From positions 1-64,000 of the forward strand of contig JAPMXV010000068.1 of NCBI GenBank assembly GCA_026936335.1: a stretch of 64,000 nt of DNA, given 5' to 3'. This stretch comes from Mantamonas sphyraenae. Lineage: Eukaryota > CRuMs > Mantamonadidae. A model generated the notes under the pieces. That model saw nothing but the letters and a program-made list of their open reading frames with translations, did no database searches and had not been told where the DNA came from. The translations under genes and the position numbers were made by a program. Shown here piece after piece: positions 52,483 to 63,112 of the stretch; position 1 is the stretch's first letter, and every line of letters starts with the position of its first letter.

Positions 52483-53631
52483 TCACCCACCCTCGTTCCA
52501 CACCCACATCGTCCGAGGAAACTCGTCACCCATTCCACGCCGTCCAAACACAGCCCACATTTGGCCTGCAGACGTGTGCACCAACGCATGGCCAACCAGC
52601 TCCATCTCCGTGTCCTCGCCCCACTCCACCCCTTGCCGCGTCCATGTGCGCGCCTCAGGCTCAAACAAAACCACATCCGGGTGCACATCCATTCCGCCAA
52701 ACACACACACTGCCCCTGCCCCTGTGGCTACCATGCGGTGGCCAAACCGGGGCAACGGTGCGTGGTCCAGTTCGATCTGCGTCCACGCCATCGCCTCCTC
52801 CCCCAGCTGCAGTTGCCAAAGGTCCCCAAACACTCGTTCGCTGTCCAGGTCCTCGTACTTGCCTCCAAACACCCACATGCGGTCACCCAACACACACGCC
52901 GCGTGGCCGAACCGAGCGCTCGGTTGCGGCCCTGCAGACGCTAGTTCAGAGTCGACGTCAAACCAGTCGGAGCTCAGCACGTCAAACATGCATGTGTGCG
53001 CCAGCACTTGCTCCTCCTCCTCCTCCCCCTCCTCTTCCGTGGCGTTCACCATCCCGCCAAAGATCACCAGTTTCGACGTGCCCCACATGCACGCCGTGTG
53101 GCTGTGCCGGCCCACCACCTTGGGTGCATCATACATCTCGTCACACACCTCCCATTCCACATTGCCCTTCCCGTCCACCTGGCCAAGGAACACAGCGTGG
53201 TTCACCATGTCGTTTGCATCCTGCCCTCCGTGCAACACCACACGCGTGCCCTGTGCGAATGCTCCCATCTGCGCACCACTCACTGCAGGCGGCACAGAGC
53301 CTGTTTGGCCCACCGCAAAGCACCCTCCGTCCTCCTTCACCAGCAGAAGTGTGTCGAAACACTCTGTGCGCACCTGTCCCTCCATCTGCACCACATACCC
53401 GCCGTACACAAGCACTCCCTGGGCCACTTGTGCATACGCTGCGTCACACCGGCCCTCGCTGATCCCCTTGAGTTCCACCTGCTCCAGCTCCACCGTCTTC
53501 CCGCCCTCTTCCACTCCGCCGTCCTCCTCCTTCCTCAGCCGATTGTTGTGGTCCTCCACCAGCTTGTCCAACACGTCTCCGTCCTCCTCCACCTCCAATG
53601 ACTCCCAAGCCTCCTCCTCAGTTGTGCTCAT
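52483..53631 (-). CDS. Kelch-repeat protein
   Basis: A 382-residue intronless frame from ATG 53631 (MSTTEEEAWESL). The first 60 residues are acidic and helical. From about 65 onward six or so kelch blades appear. Each has a hydrophobic strand ending in GG: VLVYGGYV, VVLHGGQDAND, KLVIFGGMV, MWVFGGKYEDL, VCVFGGMD and AVFGRRG. They are preceded by R.GH/HTA turns (GRHSHTACMW, ARFGHAACVLGDRM, PRFGHRMVATG). The order matches a single beta-propeller of the RABEPK/KLHDC type. No BTB or F-box is attached, so it is not evidently a cullin adaptor. It contains a Glu-rich loop (TEEEGEEEEEQ). It shares a 77-bp promoter with PIGP and ends 57 bp from the Spc19-like gene's stop. Confidence 0.9.
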   Translation of the reverse strand: MSTTEEEAWESLEVEEDGDVLDKLVEDHNNRLRKEEDGGVEEGGKTVELEQVELKGISEGRCDAAYAQVAQGVLVYGGYVVQMEGQVRTECFDTLLLVKEDGGCFAVGQTGSVPPAVSGAQMGAFAQGTRVVLHGGQDANDMVNHAVFLGQVDGKGNVEWEVCDEMYDAPKVVGRHSHTACMWGTSKLVIFGGMVNATEEEGEEEEEQVLAHTCMFDVLSSDWFDVDSELASAGPQPSARFGHAACVLGDRMWVFGGKYEDLDSERVFGDLWQLQLGEEAMAWTQIELDHAPLPRFGHRMVATGAGAVCVFGGMDVHPDVVLFEPEARTWTRQGVEWGEDTEMELVGHALVHTSAGQMWAVFGRRGMGDEFPRTMWVWNEGG

Positions 53632-53708
53632 GTGTGCCTGTGCCCTGTACTGTGTGCTTGCTGGGTTGCCTGCCTGGCCGCACTGCGCGCCTCTCCACCC
53701 AACCCCAA
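53632..53708. promoter_or_regulatory. 77-bp bidirectional promoter, kelch gene / PIGP
   Basis: Seventy-seven bases between divergent start codons, containing TGCC/TGCT repeats and CACTGCGCGCC near the middle, then a CACCCAACCCC stretch. No TATA box. Confidence 0.55.
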
Positions 53709-55018
53709 ATGCACCGCCCGCCACGGAACAAGTCCTTTGGCAACCTCCGCTTTGCGGCATCACGCCGTTCCATCGACCTCTCTGCCGTGTCCGAGGCCAG
53801 TGCAGCCGATGCTGCTCTCCTTGCCAGCATCAAGGGCAACACTCAACCCGAACCCAGCACCTCCCCGTCCCGAACCGTGGACTCCTCTCCCGAGAACCAC
53901 CTCCTCGACACAGACCAAGCAGACTCTTCCCTGGGCTCCATCCACTCCAGTGGAAGCTCTGGTGAGGCCACAGCGCCCTCCACTGCCGCTTCGGGCGCCT
54001 CCACAGCGACAGCTTCCCGTGGCCTCCTTCGCAGCAACCGCGTCTCCTTCCACTCCCTCACCTCCCTGGCTGCCCACCGTGAGTCTGCCGCCATGTCCAG
54101 GGATGCGTTTGAGCGTGCCTACACAGGTGCACACCCGTCCGACTCCCATGGTGTGCGCACCGTCGCCGAAGGTGCTTCCTCGTTGTCCTCCACCGCAGCC
54201 TCCACTGCCCCGTCCGCCATGCCCGACACAAAAACTGCCGGTCCCACCATTCGCCTGCAGCCTGCCACCCCTGCCTCCAGCGCATTGGCCTCCTCCACCG
54301 CTTCCTCTGCCTCAGCCCACGACGCCGGCAACGCCTCCGCAGCTGGAATTTCCACCTCCATTCCTGCGTCCCTGTACACGTCCGCCGCCTTTGCCGGTGC
54401 ACACTCCCACCCGTCGGTGTCCTCCAACGAACTGCATCTTCCCAATAGCAGCGAGATGTTTGGCTTTGCCACGTGGATCCTCTCTGCCGTCGCCTATGGT
54501 GAGTCACGCTGCCGCTGGAGAAGATCCCCCCCCCGCAGGCCTCCTTTTTGTCAGCCGCGAACTAACAATCCCTCACGTGCACTCTGTCCACAGCTCTGTA
54601 CATTCTCTGGGCCTACTTGCCCACAGACACCCTCAACAGCCTCTCTATTCATTATTATCCGGACAAGTGGTGGGCCATTGCCTTTCCGTGCTACCTCTGC
54701 GTCTGCTACCTCTTCAGCACCATCTTCTACATAGGCATCTGCATGCTCACCACGGAGCCCCTCGATTCCATCCACTCCATCACCGACGAGTACGCGCGCG
54801 CAGGCGTCGCCGAACCCGCTCTGAAAACAGAAAAGCGCATCAAACCCATCGCCGATCTGCCCATCGCAACCATCAACGAAGTCCTCTACCTCAAGAAGCG
54901 CAAAAAGCGCCGCCCCACAAAGTTTGCCCTCAGTGCTGCCTCTTCGGGAACCGCCACTCCTGCGGCCGGCATGTCCCGTTCCGTTTCTTTGCAGACAATC
55001 AGCGCCCACCTGCGATGA
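53709..55018 (+). CDS. PIGP: GPI N-acetylglucosaminyltransferase subunit P, with long N-terminal extension
   Basis: PIG-P is a small ER-membrane subunit of the complex that makes GlcNAc-PI, the first step of GPI-anchor synthesis. Exons are 53709-54498 and 54594-55018 (95-nt intron, donor GTGAGT), giving 404 residues. The PIG-P domain (about 245-375) has two membrane segments, FGFATWILSAVAYALYILWAYL and WWAIAFPCYLCVCYLFSTIFYIGICML. LNSLSIHYYPDKWWAIAFP and TTEPLDSIHSITDEYA closely match animal PIG-P (LNSLGLTYWPQKYWAVALP, STSPLDSIHTITDNYA). Animal PIG-P is about 130-160 residues. Here some 240 Ser/Ala/Thr-rich residues with basic patches (NRVSFHSL, RSIDLS) precede it, probably cytosolic and phosphorylatable. 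Confidence 0.93.
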
Positions 55019-55112
55019 CGAGCAGCTGCACCAGCCAACATGAAACGCCACCTCGTTTGCTTTCTCATGCGCTCATCGTTTGCTTTCATTCATTGCGTCA
55101 TTCAGCTATTGA

Positions 55113-56269
55113 TTACTTGATGATGGTGTCGTTCTCTGCGGCCACACTCACGGGCCCAGCACTGGTCACCAAATCAAACTGCTTGTTGTAGTTGGCATGG
55201 CCGTTCTGTACCGTCAGCAGAGGCAACACCTTTTCCCAGTGCTTCTTGGACAGCGTCTTGTTCGGCGACTCGGACGCGCTCTTGCCCTCCAGAAACACGC
55301 GCTCGCCAATGGCCGACCCTGCAGCAGGACGCAGCACCGCAACCTCCTTGTTGTTCTCGTCCACTGCCTTCTCCGATGCCATGATCATGGCCTGCGAGTC
55401 CACACCGCGCAGCTTCAGCGCCTTCAGGTTTGTGATCACCACCACGCTCGTCTCCAGCAGCTCCTCCACAGCCACAAACTTGCGCAGTCCAGCGCACACC
55501 TGGCGTGTCTCGTCGTTGCCCACGTCCACTTGGCACACGTACAAAAACTCGCTCTCCGGGTGCTCCTTCACCTCCTTCACAAAGCCCACCTGGATCTTTG
55601 CCTTGTCGAAAAACTCCACCGGCTCAAACTCGCCTCCACCGCCACCTCCACCACCTCCCTTCTTGCTCTTCTTCTCCCCCTTGTCCTTCTTGCCCTCGCC
55701 ACCCTTCTTTCCCTGTCCCTTGCCCTCTCCATCGCCGCCGTTGCTGCTGCTCTTGCTGCTGCTGCTTCCTCCGTCCTTCTTGGCAAAGATCAGCTGCGAC
55801 ACGTCCAGCTCGATGGGAATCTTTTGCTGGCCGTCCTTAAACTCACACAACGGGCAGTACTGCTCAAACGGCTTTGTCATCTTGTACGTGCAGCCCTCTG
55901 TCACATTGCATCGCACCTGAGCACACGCCACAAAGAAAAAACATGGAGGCCGTGATTCGCCGAATGCGCATCTGCCGCGTCAGCCTCTGCCTGCACCTCT
56001 CCACACACGCAGCACCACACACGCCGCCCCAATGCCCTACTTTGTACACGTTGGACGACTTTTGAAAGTCTCGTCCCGCCCAAAAGTCGTCTGCGTCCAC
56101 GTTGGACGGCTGAACGCCAAGCTCCGCTTCCGTCTTTGCCACCAGCGCATCCAGTGCCGTTGAGGTCGATTCTGTGCCACGCGAACGTGTGTCAGCACAC
56201 ACGCAGCACCGCACACGTCCCCTTTCCCATCTTCCTGCCCTCCGTCTGCAACCCACCAAACTGCGCCAT
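55113..56269 (-). CDS. AIMP1/EMAP-II-like tRNA-binding protein
   Basis: A protein with a C-terminal EMAP-II type tRNA-binding OB domain, found in AIMP1, yeast Arc1p and some Tyr- and Met-tRNA synthetases; it delivers tRNA to synthetases. Exons on the minus strand are 56269-56257, 56171-56041 and 55916-55113; introns are 85 and 124 nt, and the product is 315 residues. The first exon is only 13 nt (MAQF). Residues 49-80 ([12 protein letters not shown], then YCPLCEF) form a four-Cys knuckle that could bind zinc. A Ser/Gly/Lys-rich linker (about 98-150) matches the basic linker of AIMP1. The OB domain (about 155-315) shows [49 protein letters not shown] and [16 protein letters not shown]. No synthetase catalytic domain is present. 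Confidence 0.91.
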
Positions 56270-56339
56270 GTTGTTCCTGTTTCTGTGCATCCAACTGCGC
56301 AACCGCCTGCTCGCTGCGCTCGCCCAGCCACACACCACC
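56270..56339. promoter_or_regulatory. 70-bp bidirectional promoter, AIMP1-like / LSM5
   Basis: Seventy bases between divergent start codons. CCAACTGCGCAACCG sits near the middle and CGCTGCGCTCG further right. No TATA box. Confidence 0.6.
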
Positions 56340-57013
56340 ATGCAGAACGCCAAAGGATCCCTGCTGCCCCTGGGTACGTGCACCTGCGACAACCACACCT
56401 CTGTGTTTCTCTTGCTACCCATCACCCCGTGTCATGCCCACTCACTGTGCCGCTGTTTGCCGCCGTTGTGCTCACCCTCCGCGCGTTCCCACGCACCCGT
56501 CCGCTCCGCCCCCCGCTCTCCCCACACCCTGCCCGTGGCCAACACACCCACAGAACTCGTGGACAAGTGCATTGGCTCCTCCGTGTGGGTCATCATGAAG
56601 GATGACGTCGAATTCGCAGGCACCCTCCTCGGCTTCGACAACTACGTCAGTGCGTTGCTTCCATGCATTCCCTTTGGCCTGCCCCTCCTGCCTCTGCTCA
56701 CCTCCACGCCTCTGTGACCCACGTATCATCTCCCACCATGCCCCAGATGTTGTCCTCGAGAATGTCACCGAGTTGTACGTGTCCACATGCCCCTGGCTGT
56801 ACCGACCGAATCCTCCCCACCCTACCACCCTCCTCCCTCTCTAACCCGCCCCCTTTGCCCTCCCCCTTTCACAGCGTCCGCGGTCTTGATGGCGAACAAA
56901 AGACAAACAAGCTCGACAGCATCCTGCTCAACGGCAACAACATCGCTGTCCTCGTCCCGGGAAGCGAGGGCCCGCAGACCCAGCAGACAGACCTCTCCAA
57001 CAGTGACGAATGA
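56340..57013 (+). CDS. LSM5: U6 snRNA-associated Sm-like protein LSm5
   Basis: A member of the LSm1-7 (cytoplasmic decay) and LSm2-8 (U6 snRNP) rings. Exons are 56340-56373, 56554-56649, 56747-56774 and 56875-57013, giving 98 residues, close to the usual 91. The third exon is only 28 nt. The second donor was set at TAC GTC A then GTGCGT because this alone restores the conserved [16 protein letters not shown]. The Sm1 motif runs from [16 protein letters not shown] to VVLENVTE. Sm2 is [17 protein letters not shown], nearly identical to animal LSm5. Four exons for so short a protein is the highest intron density in the window. It shares a 70-bp promoter with the AIMP1-like gene. Confidence 0.96.
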
Positions 57014-57067
57014 GTCATCCCCCACCCCATTGATAGCACACATACAACCAACACATTCTCTGCATTT

Positions 57068-60000
57068 TCATCCTCGCATCTCGTCTTCCAGTTCACGCAT
57101 CAACGCTCGCCAATCCGCAAACCCGTCTGCCACATCCTGGATCTGCCTAATCAGCTTGGCGATGTCACTGCCCGAGCTGCGGTCTGCCACGCTAGCTGCG
57201 CCACGCACACGTGCCACCTCCACCCGCAGTTGTTCCAGCGTGCTCCCTGCCTCCTGAACCTTCCGCGCCGTCTGCTGAAGCCACACCCTGCTTGCTCCCT
57301 GTTCTCCCATCACCACAACCATCTCCTGCACCTCCTCCAGCTGGTTCTCGCTCTGTTCTTCCGATGTCGCCAGCGACTGCAACAGGAAGCCCACGTTCGA
57401 CGCCACCTCTGGCGACCACGCACTCACACGGCTTCCGCTTCCGCTCCCGCCCCCGCCCCTGCTTCCACTTCCACTTCCTCGGCTTCCTCCGCTCGCCAGT
57501 GACGTCCCACTCACATCCAGATGCGACATGCTGCTTTCCACCTCCACCTTTTCACGCAGCACCTCCGCACGCAGTCGATCCAGCTCCAGCTCCTTCTTCT
57601 CGTACGCATTAGCCATCCGTGTCGTCTTCAGTTCCATCTCCTCCTCCAGCAGCGCCTTGCGTCGCTCAAATTCCTCCTCCAGCTCCTTCCTGCGTCGACG
57701 CAAGTCGCTCTGCAGTGCCTGCGACGCCGCCGTTTCCCGCGTCGCCTCTGCCCTGCTCCGTGCCAGCGACTCTTCCAACTCCGTCTTCTTGCCCTTCACC
57801 TCCCGGTACTCCATTTCCAGTCGGTTGCGCTGACGCTCCAGTTCTGCCATCAGCGCACGCACCTCCTCCTTTTTCGCCTCTGGGATGCTGCTGCTCCGTT
57901 CCACCTCCAGCTGCAATGCCTGCTTCGCGTTCTCCAGCTTGACCCATTCCAGCTGCGAGCTCTTTTCCCGTTCCTCCACCGCCGCCAGCCGCTTCTCCAC
58001 CGCCGATCGCGTCAGCTCCATGGCTCGCTTTTCCTCCGCAAGCTCCCGTTCCAGCTGCCTGTTCTTTGCGTACACCTCCTCCACACGCGCCGCCTCCTTC
58101 TTCAGCTCATTTTCCCGTGTGCTCACGTATGCATACGACTCCCGCTTGCTCGTGTCCAGCTCAGACATCGTTTCCGACACCGTCTCCTCCATCGTTCGCA
58201 GGTGCGCCTCACGTTCATCAAACTCGGCCTGTTTCTCCCGGAACTGCCGTGTCATCTCTTCGCGCATCTTGCTCAGTTCCACCACCTGTGCCTGGTTCTC
58301 CTCCCGAGTCGCACGCACCTCCTCCAGCGCCGCCTCGGCTTCCTTCACGCGCGCTGCCGACTTGGCTTTGGTCTCCTCCATTTCCGCCTTCATCGCCTTC
58401 TCCTTCGCCTGGAGCGCACGTCGCATGTTGGCTTCCTCCTCCCGCAGCTCCGCTTGACGCCGCTCCACCGCCGCTTCCAGTCGCCTCACGCGTTCCTCCA
58501 CTCCTGTCGCCTCTTCCAGCTTTGTCTCATGCGTTCGCTTCTGTTGGTCCACCGCACGTTCCTCGTCAGCCACCTTGCGCAAGCGTTCCTTTACCTCCGC
58601 CTCACGCGCAGCCAACACTTGCCTTTGCTGTTCCATGCCCTCTTTCCACTCCGCCACCTGCGTCTGCGCAGTCTTGGCCTTCTCTTCGCGCTCAGACAGC
58701 TCGTCTTCCCACTTTTGCAGGTCGGCATACCGCACCTCGTACTTGGCCATCGCATCTGCCAGCGCCTGCTGTGCCTTTTCCAGCCTCACGTCCCGTTGGT
58801 ACATCTCCTCTTTCAGCTGCATCAGCTGCCTCTCCTTCTCCAGCACCGCGCTTTCCGACTGACGGCATGCGCTCACCTGCTTGTCGTACGCTTCCTGAAG
58901 CAGAGAGATCTGCACCAGCTTTTCGCTGTGGGTCCGCAGCAGGCTTTCGTGTTCTTCCGCCACACGCTCCGTCTCTGCGTGCGATCGCTCGAGCGCCGCC
59001 TGCAGCTCCTGTGTGCCCACGTCCGCCCCCTGCTGCTGATGCGATAGATTCGCCTCCCACTGTTCCAGTTTTGCCACGCGCTCGCTGTACTCCCGCTCCT
59101 GCTGGTTGCGCTTGTGCTCCCATGCCTCCTTGTCCAACGTAAATTGTTGCCCTTCACGAGCCGCACGATGCTCCGCGCGCTCCACGCTCTCTGCTCGCTC
59201 GTTCAACTCCCTGTTCTTGCTCATGTACTCGCTCTGGAACTGCTGCATCGCGTTCTTCTCTGCACGGAACTCGCTCGTCTGCTTGTCGATGCTCTCCTGC
59301 TGCGCTTGCAACTCCTTACGCAGCATATCCAACCCTCGCTTCTCCTCCTTCAACTCCACTTGCATCTCCTTCAGGTTGCCCTCTTGCTCTGCCACCGCGG
59401 CCAGGCGCACCGTCGCCTGTTCTTCCCTCCGTATCAGATCGCTCTCCCGCACGCTCATCTCCGACGTCGTGTTCATCAGTTGGCTCATCTGTGCGTTCTG
59501 TGCGTTCTTCACCTCCTCCTCACGCATGCTCACCTGACTCACGAGCTCCGACGCCTGCTGCTCACGCATTCGCAATTCCATCTCCCGTTCCGCGAGCGCA
59601 CGCGCCTGTTCCTCCACCTCCGCCCGCTCCATTTGCATTGCCGCCACCCACCGCTGCATCCCTTCCTTGTCCTCCGCCAGTTCCTTTTGCGCACGCTCCA
59701 GCGTCGCACGCTCCTCTCGCACAGCCGCCCGTTCCCGTTCCACCTCGGCGTGCACGCGTCGCTGCACACTTTGCATCTTTTCGCCCAGCTCCTGTCTCTC
59801 CCGCAGCGCCTCCTCCTGCACACGGGTCACACGCTCCTCCATCTCCGCAACCTCGGCCCGTCTCTTTTCCAGCATACTCAGCTCCTTGCGCTCCAACTCC
59901 ACCGCGTGCTTTGCCTCACGCACCTCTTCCTCACGCGCCTGCACAGCCGCTTCCAGCGCTTCGGCCTTTTCCGCTTGCGCCGCCGTCTCCTCGGCTTTGG

Positions 60001-63000
60001 CCGCGTGCATCTGCTTCTGCAGCTCCAGCGCGTTGCGTTCCCCTTGCAGCTGCTTGCGCATCCGTTCCGCAGCCTCCTGCGCCTCTTGCACCTGCTGTGC
60101 ACGTTCGTCAGCCTCGCGCACCTTCTTTTCCAGCTCCTTTTGGGCCGCCTGAACTGCCTCCTCACGCAGCGCCACATCCGTGCTCTTCGCCTCCAGCTCC
60201 TCTTCCCGCTGTCGCAGCGCTTCCGCTTCGGCCACCACACCTGCATGCTTGCTTTCCAGCTTGCGGCTCGACGCCTCCAGATCCGTTTGCAACGCGGCCA
60301 TCTTCGTTTCAAATTCGTCCTGTTGCGCCTGCCTCGCCGACAGCATCTTTTCCCACTTGCCGATCTTTTCGATCTGCTGCATCGATTCGCTGCTCGCCTG
60401 CGCCACCTTGGCCCTCTCCTGCGCAAGCTCTTCCTGCGCCGCCTTGAGCGCCTTGGCTTCCTTTGCCACACGTACTTTTTCCTCGTCCACACCTCCAGCT
60501 GCCTCTTGCACGATTTTCTTTTGCTTCATCACCTCTCGGATCTGCTCCTCCACACGCTCCAGCTCCGAGCGTCGTCGCTCTTCCAACGCTGCGATTTCAT
60601 CCGCTCGCTTCTGCAGCTCCTTGCGCTGCCGTGCCAGTTCGTTCTCCACGGCCGCCGAGGCCTCTGCCCGCTCCTCCAGCTCCTGGCGCAGCTTGCGCGA
60701 CGCTTCGTTTGCCTTTGCACGCTCCTCCACCACTGCGTGGTGCTCTTCTTCCATCTGTCGCTGCTGTGCCTCCAGCGTCGCTTGTGCCTGCCGGTACTCC
60801 TGCTCACGCGTGCGCTTCAGTTCATCCAGGTGTTCCCGCTCTTCGCTGGCCTTGCGTGCCAGTTCGCTGCGACCCCTATCCAGCTCCTGCCTGTCCTTTG
60901 CCAACTCCTCCTGCATCGCTTCCACCTCTGACCGCAGCACCGTCAGCTCTCGCTTCTCTCGCGCGCTCGTCGACTCCCATCGCACCTTGCCCTCTGCAAA
61001 CTTGCGCATCTCCTCGTCAAGGGTGCGCATTTCGTTGTCCAGCTCTGCAATGCGAGCTCTCTCCGATGCCACAGCTGCTTCCCGCCTGTCCAACTCCTCC
61101 GCCCTCTCTTGCAGCAGCCGACGCTCCTTGTCAAACTGCTTCGCTCGCTGTGCCAGGTCCTTCATCTCGTTTTCCCGTCTGTCCACCGCCGCCTCCCGCT
61201 CATCCAATGCCGCTTCCTTGCTTGCCACTGTTTCCTCGCGCTGTGCCACCTGCGCTGTCCTCTTTTCCAGATCACCCTGCTGCAAGTTGATCTGACCCGC
61301 CTGGATTTCCACTTCCCGCGCCTGGCTGCTTACCAGCGCGCTCTGTGCCTCCAGGTCACTTTGTCGCTTCTCCAACGTGCGCTGTGCATCCTTGAGCTCC
61401 TCCTGGCGCAACGCATACTCTTTCTCCAGGTTTGCGCTGCTGGCCAGCTGCACCTGCAACTCTGCCTCCTGCGCGGTCAACTCGGCTTCCTTGTCGCGCA
61501 GCCGCTGCTCCCACTGTTTCGTTTCGCTGTAGTACGACTGCATCGAGCCACGGCTCACCTCCATGGCACTCTCCGCGCTGGCCAGCTCGTCTTCCTTGCT
61601 CTTCAGATTGGTCAATTCCCGCTTCAGTTCGTCTTTCAGCTTGACCAGCTGCTCCTCTCGCTCGTCCAGGGCCGCCTTCCACTTTTCGTTCTGTGCCCGG
61701 TTGCGTTCCACCGTCTCCTTCTCCCTGCCCAGATGCTTCAACTCCGCCTCCTCTGCCCTCAGTCTCGCTTCGTCGGCCACTACCCGTTGCTCTCGCACGC
61801 TCAGCTCTGCCTCCAGCTCCATCACAGCCTGGCGTCGCTCCTTCAACAATGTCTCGGATGTTGCATACTCTGTGCGCAGCTCGGCCAGTTCCTGGCGCGT
61901 CTTGTTGAGCGCCTGCTTGCACTGGCGCTCTTCAGCCTCTGCCGCCTCGCGTGCACTCGTCTGCTCGCGGAGTTCCTCTCGCAGCTTCGCCACCTGTGTC
62001 TGAGCCTGGCTCAGGTCGCTCCGCACCTGTTCGTACTGACCCACCGCGCTTGTCTGGGCCTTGGCTGACAACAACGCCTGTTTCTCCAGCAGCGCCTCTT
62101 CACGCTGCTGCATGTCTCCCGCCTGCTTTTCCATGGCACGCTGCTTTTCCTCCACTTGCTTCTGCCACGTCATTTGCTGCCGCTCAAAGTCCACCTTGGC
62201 ACGCAGCAGCTCGTTTTCTCGAGCTTCGATGGCGGCTTCTTGACGAGCCACCTGTGCTTTCAGCGTTGCTTCACGCACCTGTGCTTCTCGTCTGCGCACA
62301 CTCGCCGCGCGTGCACTTTGTGCATCTCTTGCATCGTCCTGTTCCTCTCGCAGCCGCTCTGCGACCGTCTGCTGTGTCGTGTGCGCCGTGTTGTGTGAGA
62401 CACCAAACGGTCTGCGCGCCGTCGACTTTGCTGCCCCACCCGCTCTGCCCTCGCTTACCTTGACGCCACCACGTGGGCCAGGTGTGTACAAATGCGACTC
62501 TGATGCACCCTGGCTGCTCCTGCGTTCTGCCCGTGTGTCTGTCTCGGCTGTGTTGCGGCCCGCGTCGCTTTGCTCCTCGCGCGCATTTCCAGAAGCGCCG
62601 AAACTCGCCTGCAGCCGGTTCAGATGTTCTTCCAGCTGCCGCACCGCGTTGGATCGGTTGGGTACATACACATTGGTCCCTGCCCCGCCGCCTGACGACG
62701 GGCTGCTTGCCTGCAGGTCTTGCCACTGCACACCCAGCTCGCCGCGTGTCAATGCCGAGTCGTAGCGCAGCTCAAACCCGCTCCCTGCATCGCCATGGCT
62801 CGTGCCGCTGTCACTCTCGGCATTCTCCTGTGTCTCTGCCTCCCCCTGCGTCTCGGAGGAGGAGGTCGTTGTGCTTGTGCTCACGCCCATGCTCTGCAGA
62901 AGCTCTTCCAGCTTGCTGGTGTCAAATCGGCCCCCGCCTCCACCCAAGCTCGAGCTGAAGGGCGCCGTGCCTCGCGCAGGCGATCGCGACGCAGTCACAG

Positions 63001-63112
63001 ATCCGCCCAGGGTGTTGTTTGTGCCTGTCACGGGCGTCGACATGGCCATATCGCTTCCGCTGCTACCGTACATGCCTCGTCGAGGAGGTTTGCGTGTCAC
63101 CGAACGCTGCAT
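57068..63112 (-). CDS. Giant coiled-coil protein, 2,014 residues
   Basis: One intronless frame from ATG 63112. The first 270 residues are Ser/Thr/Gly-rich and include two short helices (KLEELLQSMGVS; AVRQLEEHLNRLQASFG). From about 280 to 1,830 the protein is an almost unbroken heptad-repeat coiled coil rich in Glu, Arg, Gln, Ala and Lys. It would be roughly 200 nm long if a continuous dimer. A Gly/Ser linker near 1,850-1,870 (GSRGSGSGSRGGGGSGSGS) leads to a small C-terminal helical domain (about 1,880-2,014). I see no motor, kinase, GRIP or membrane-anchor sequence. Comparable proteins are golgins, rootletin, centrosomal and basal-body scaffolds. The low-complexity code yields long shadow frames on the other strand. 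Function is unassigned. Confidence 0.88.
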   Translation of the reverse strand: MQRSVTRKPPRRGMYGSSGSDMAMSTPVTGTNNTLGGSVTASRSPARGTAPFSSSLGGGGGRFDTSKLEELLQSMGVSTSTTTSSSETQGEAETQENAESDSGTSHGDAGSGFELRYDSALTRGELGVQWQDLQASSPSSGGGAGTNVYVPNRSNAVRQLEEHLNRLQASFGASGNAREEQSDAGRNTAETDTRAERRSSQGASESHLYTPGPRGGVKVSEGRAGGAAKSTARRPFGVSHNTAHTTQQTVAERLREEQDDARDAQSARAASVRRREAQVREATLKAQVARQEAAIEARENELLRAKVDFERQQMTWQKQVEEKQRAMEKQAGDMQQREEALLEKQALLSAKAQTSAVGQYEQVRSDLSQAQTQVAKLREELREQTSAREAAEAEERQCKQALNKTRQELAELRTEYATSETLLKERRQAVMELEAELSVREQRVVADEARLRAEEAELKHLGREKETVERNRAQNEKWKAALDEREEQLVKLKDELKRELTNLKSKEDELASAESAMEVSRGSMQSYYSETKQWEQRLRDKEAELTAQEAELQVQLASSANLEKEYALRQEELKDAQRTLEKRQSDLEAQSALVSSQAREVEIQAGQINLQQGDLEKRTAQVAQREETVASKEAALDEREAAVDRRENEMKDLAQRAKQFDKERRLLQERAEELDRREAAVASERARIAELDNEMRTLDEEMRKFAEGKVRWESTSAREKRELTVLRSEVEAMQEELAKDRQELDRGRSELARKASEEREHLDELKRTREQEYRQAQATLEAQQRQMEEEHHAVVEERAKANEASRKLRQELEERAEASAAVENELARQRKELQKRADEIAALEERRRSELERVEEQIREVMKQKKIVQEAAGGVDEEKVRVAKEAKALKAAQEELAQERAKVAQASSESMQQIEKIGKWEKMLSARQAQQDEFETKMAALQTDLEASSRKLESKHAGVVAEAEALRQREEELEAKSTDVALREEAVQAAQKELEKKVREADERAQQVQEAQEAAERMRKQLQGERNALELQKQMHAAKAEETAAQAEKAEALEAAVQAREEEVREAKHAVELERKELSMLEKRRAEVAEMEERVTRVQEEALRERQELGEKMQSVQRRVHAEVERERAAVREERATLERAQKELAEDKEGMQRWVAAMQMERAEVEEQARALAEREMELRMREQQASELVSQVSMREEEVKNAQNAQMSQLMNTTSEMSVRESDLIRREEQATVRLAAVAEQEGNLKEMQVELKEEKRGLDMLRKELQAQQESIDKQTSEFRAEKNAMQQFQSEYMSKNRELNERAESVERAEHRAAREGQQFTLDKEAWEHKRNQQEREYSERVAKLEQWEANLSHQQQGADVGTQELQAALERSHAETERVAEEHESLLRTHSEKLVQISLLQEAYDKQVSACRQSESAVLEKERQLMQLKEEMYQRDVRLEKAQQALADAMAKYEVRYADLQKWEDELSEREEKAKTAQTQVAEWKEGMEQQRQVLAAREAEVKERLRKVADEERAVDQQKRTHETKLEEATGVEERVRRLEAAVERRQAELREEEANMRRALQAKEKAMKAEMEETKAKSAARVKEAEAALEEVRATREENQAQVVELSKMREEMTRQFREKQAEFDEREAHLRTMEETVSETMSELDTSKRESYAYVSTRENELKKEAARVEEVYAKNRQLERELAEEKRAMELTRSAVEKRLAAVEEREKSSQLEWVKLENAKQALQLEVERSSSIPEAKKEEVRALMAELERQRNRLEMEYREVKGKKTELEESLARSRAEATRETAASQALQSDLRRRRKELEEEFERRKALLEEEMELKTTRMANAYEKKELELDRLRAEVLREKVEVESSMSHLDVSGTSLASGGSRGSGSGSRGGGGSGSGSRVSAWSPEVASNVGFLLQSLATSEEQSENQLEEVQEMVVVMGEQGASRVWLQQTARKVQEAGSTLEQLRVEVARVRGAASVADRSSGSDIAKLIRQIQDVADGFADWRALMRELEDEMRG

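Noticed and set aside
57521-60931. Long Leu/Arg/His-rich plus-strand frames opposite the giant coiled coil
   Set aside because: They are reverse reads of repetitive Glu/Arg/Gln/Ala codons; coiled-coil heptads lie on the minus strand.
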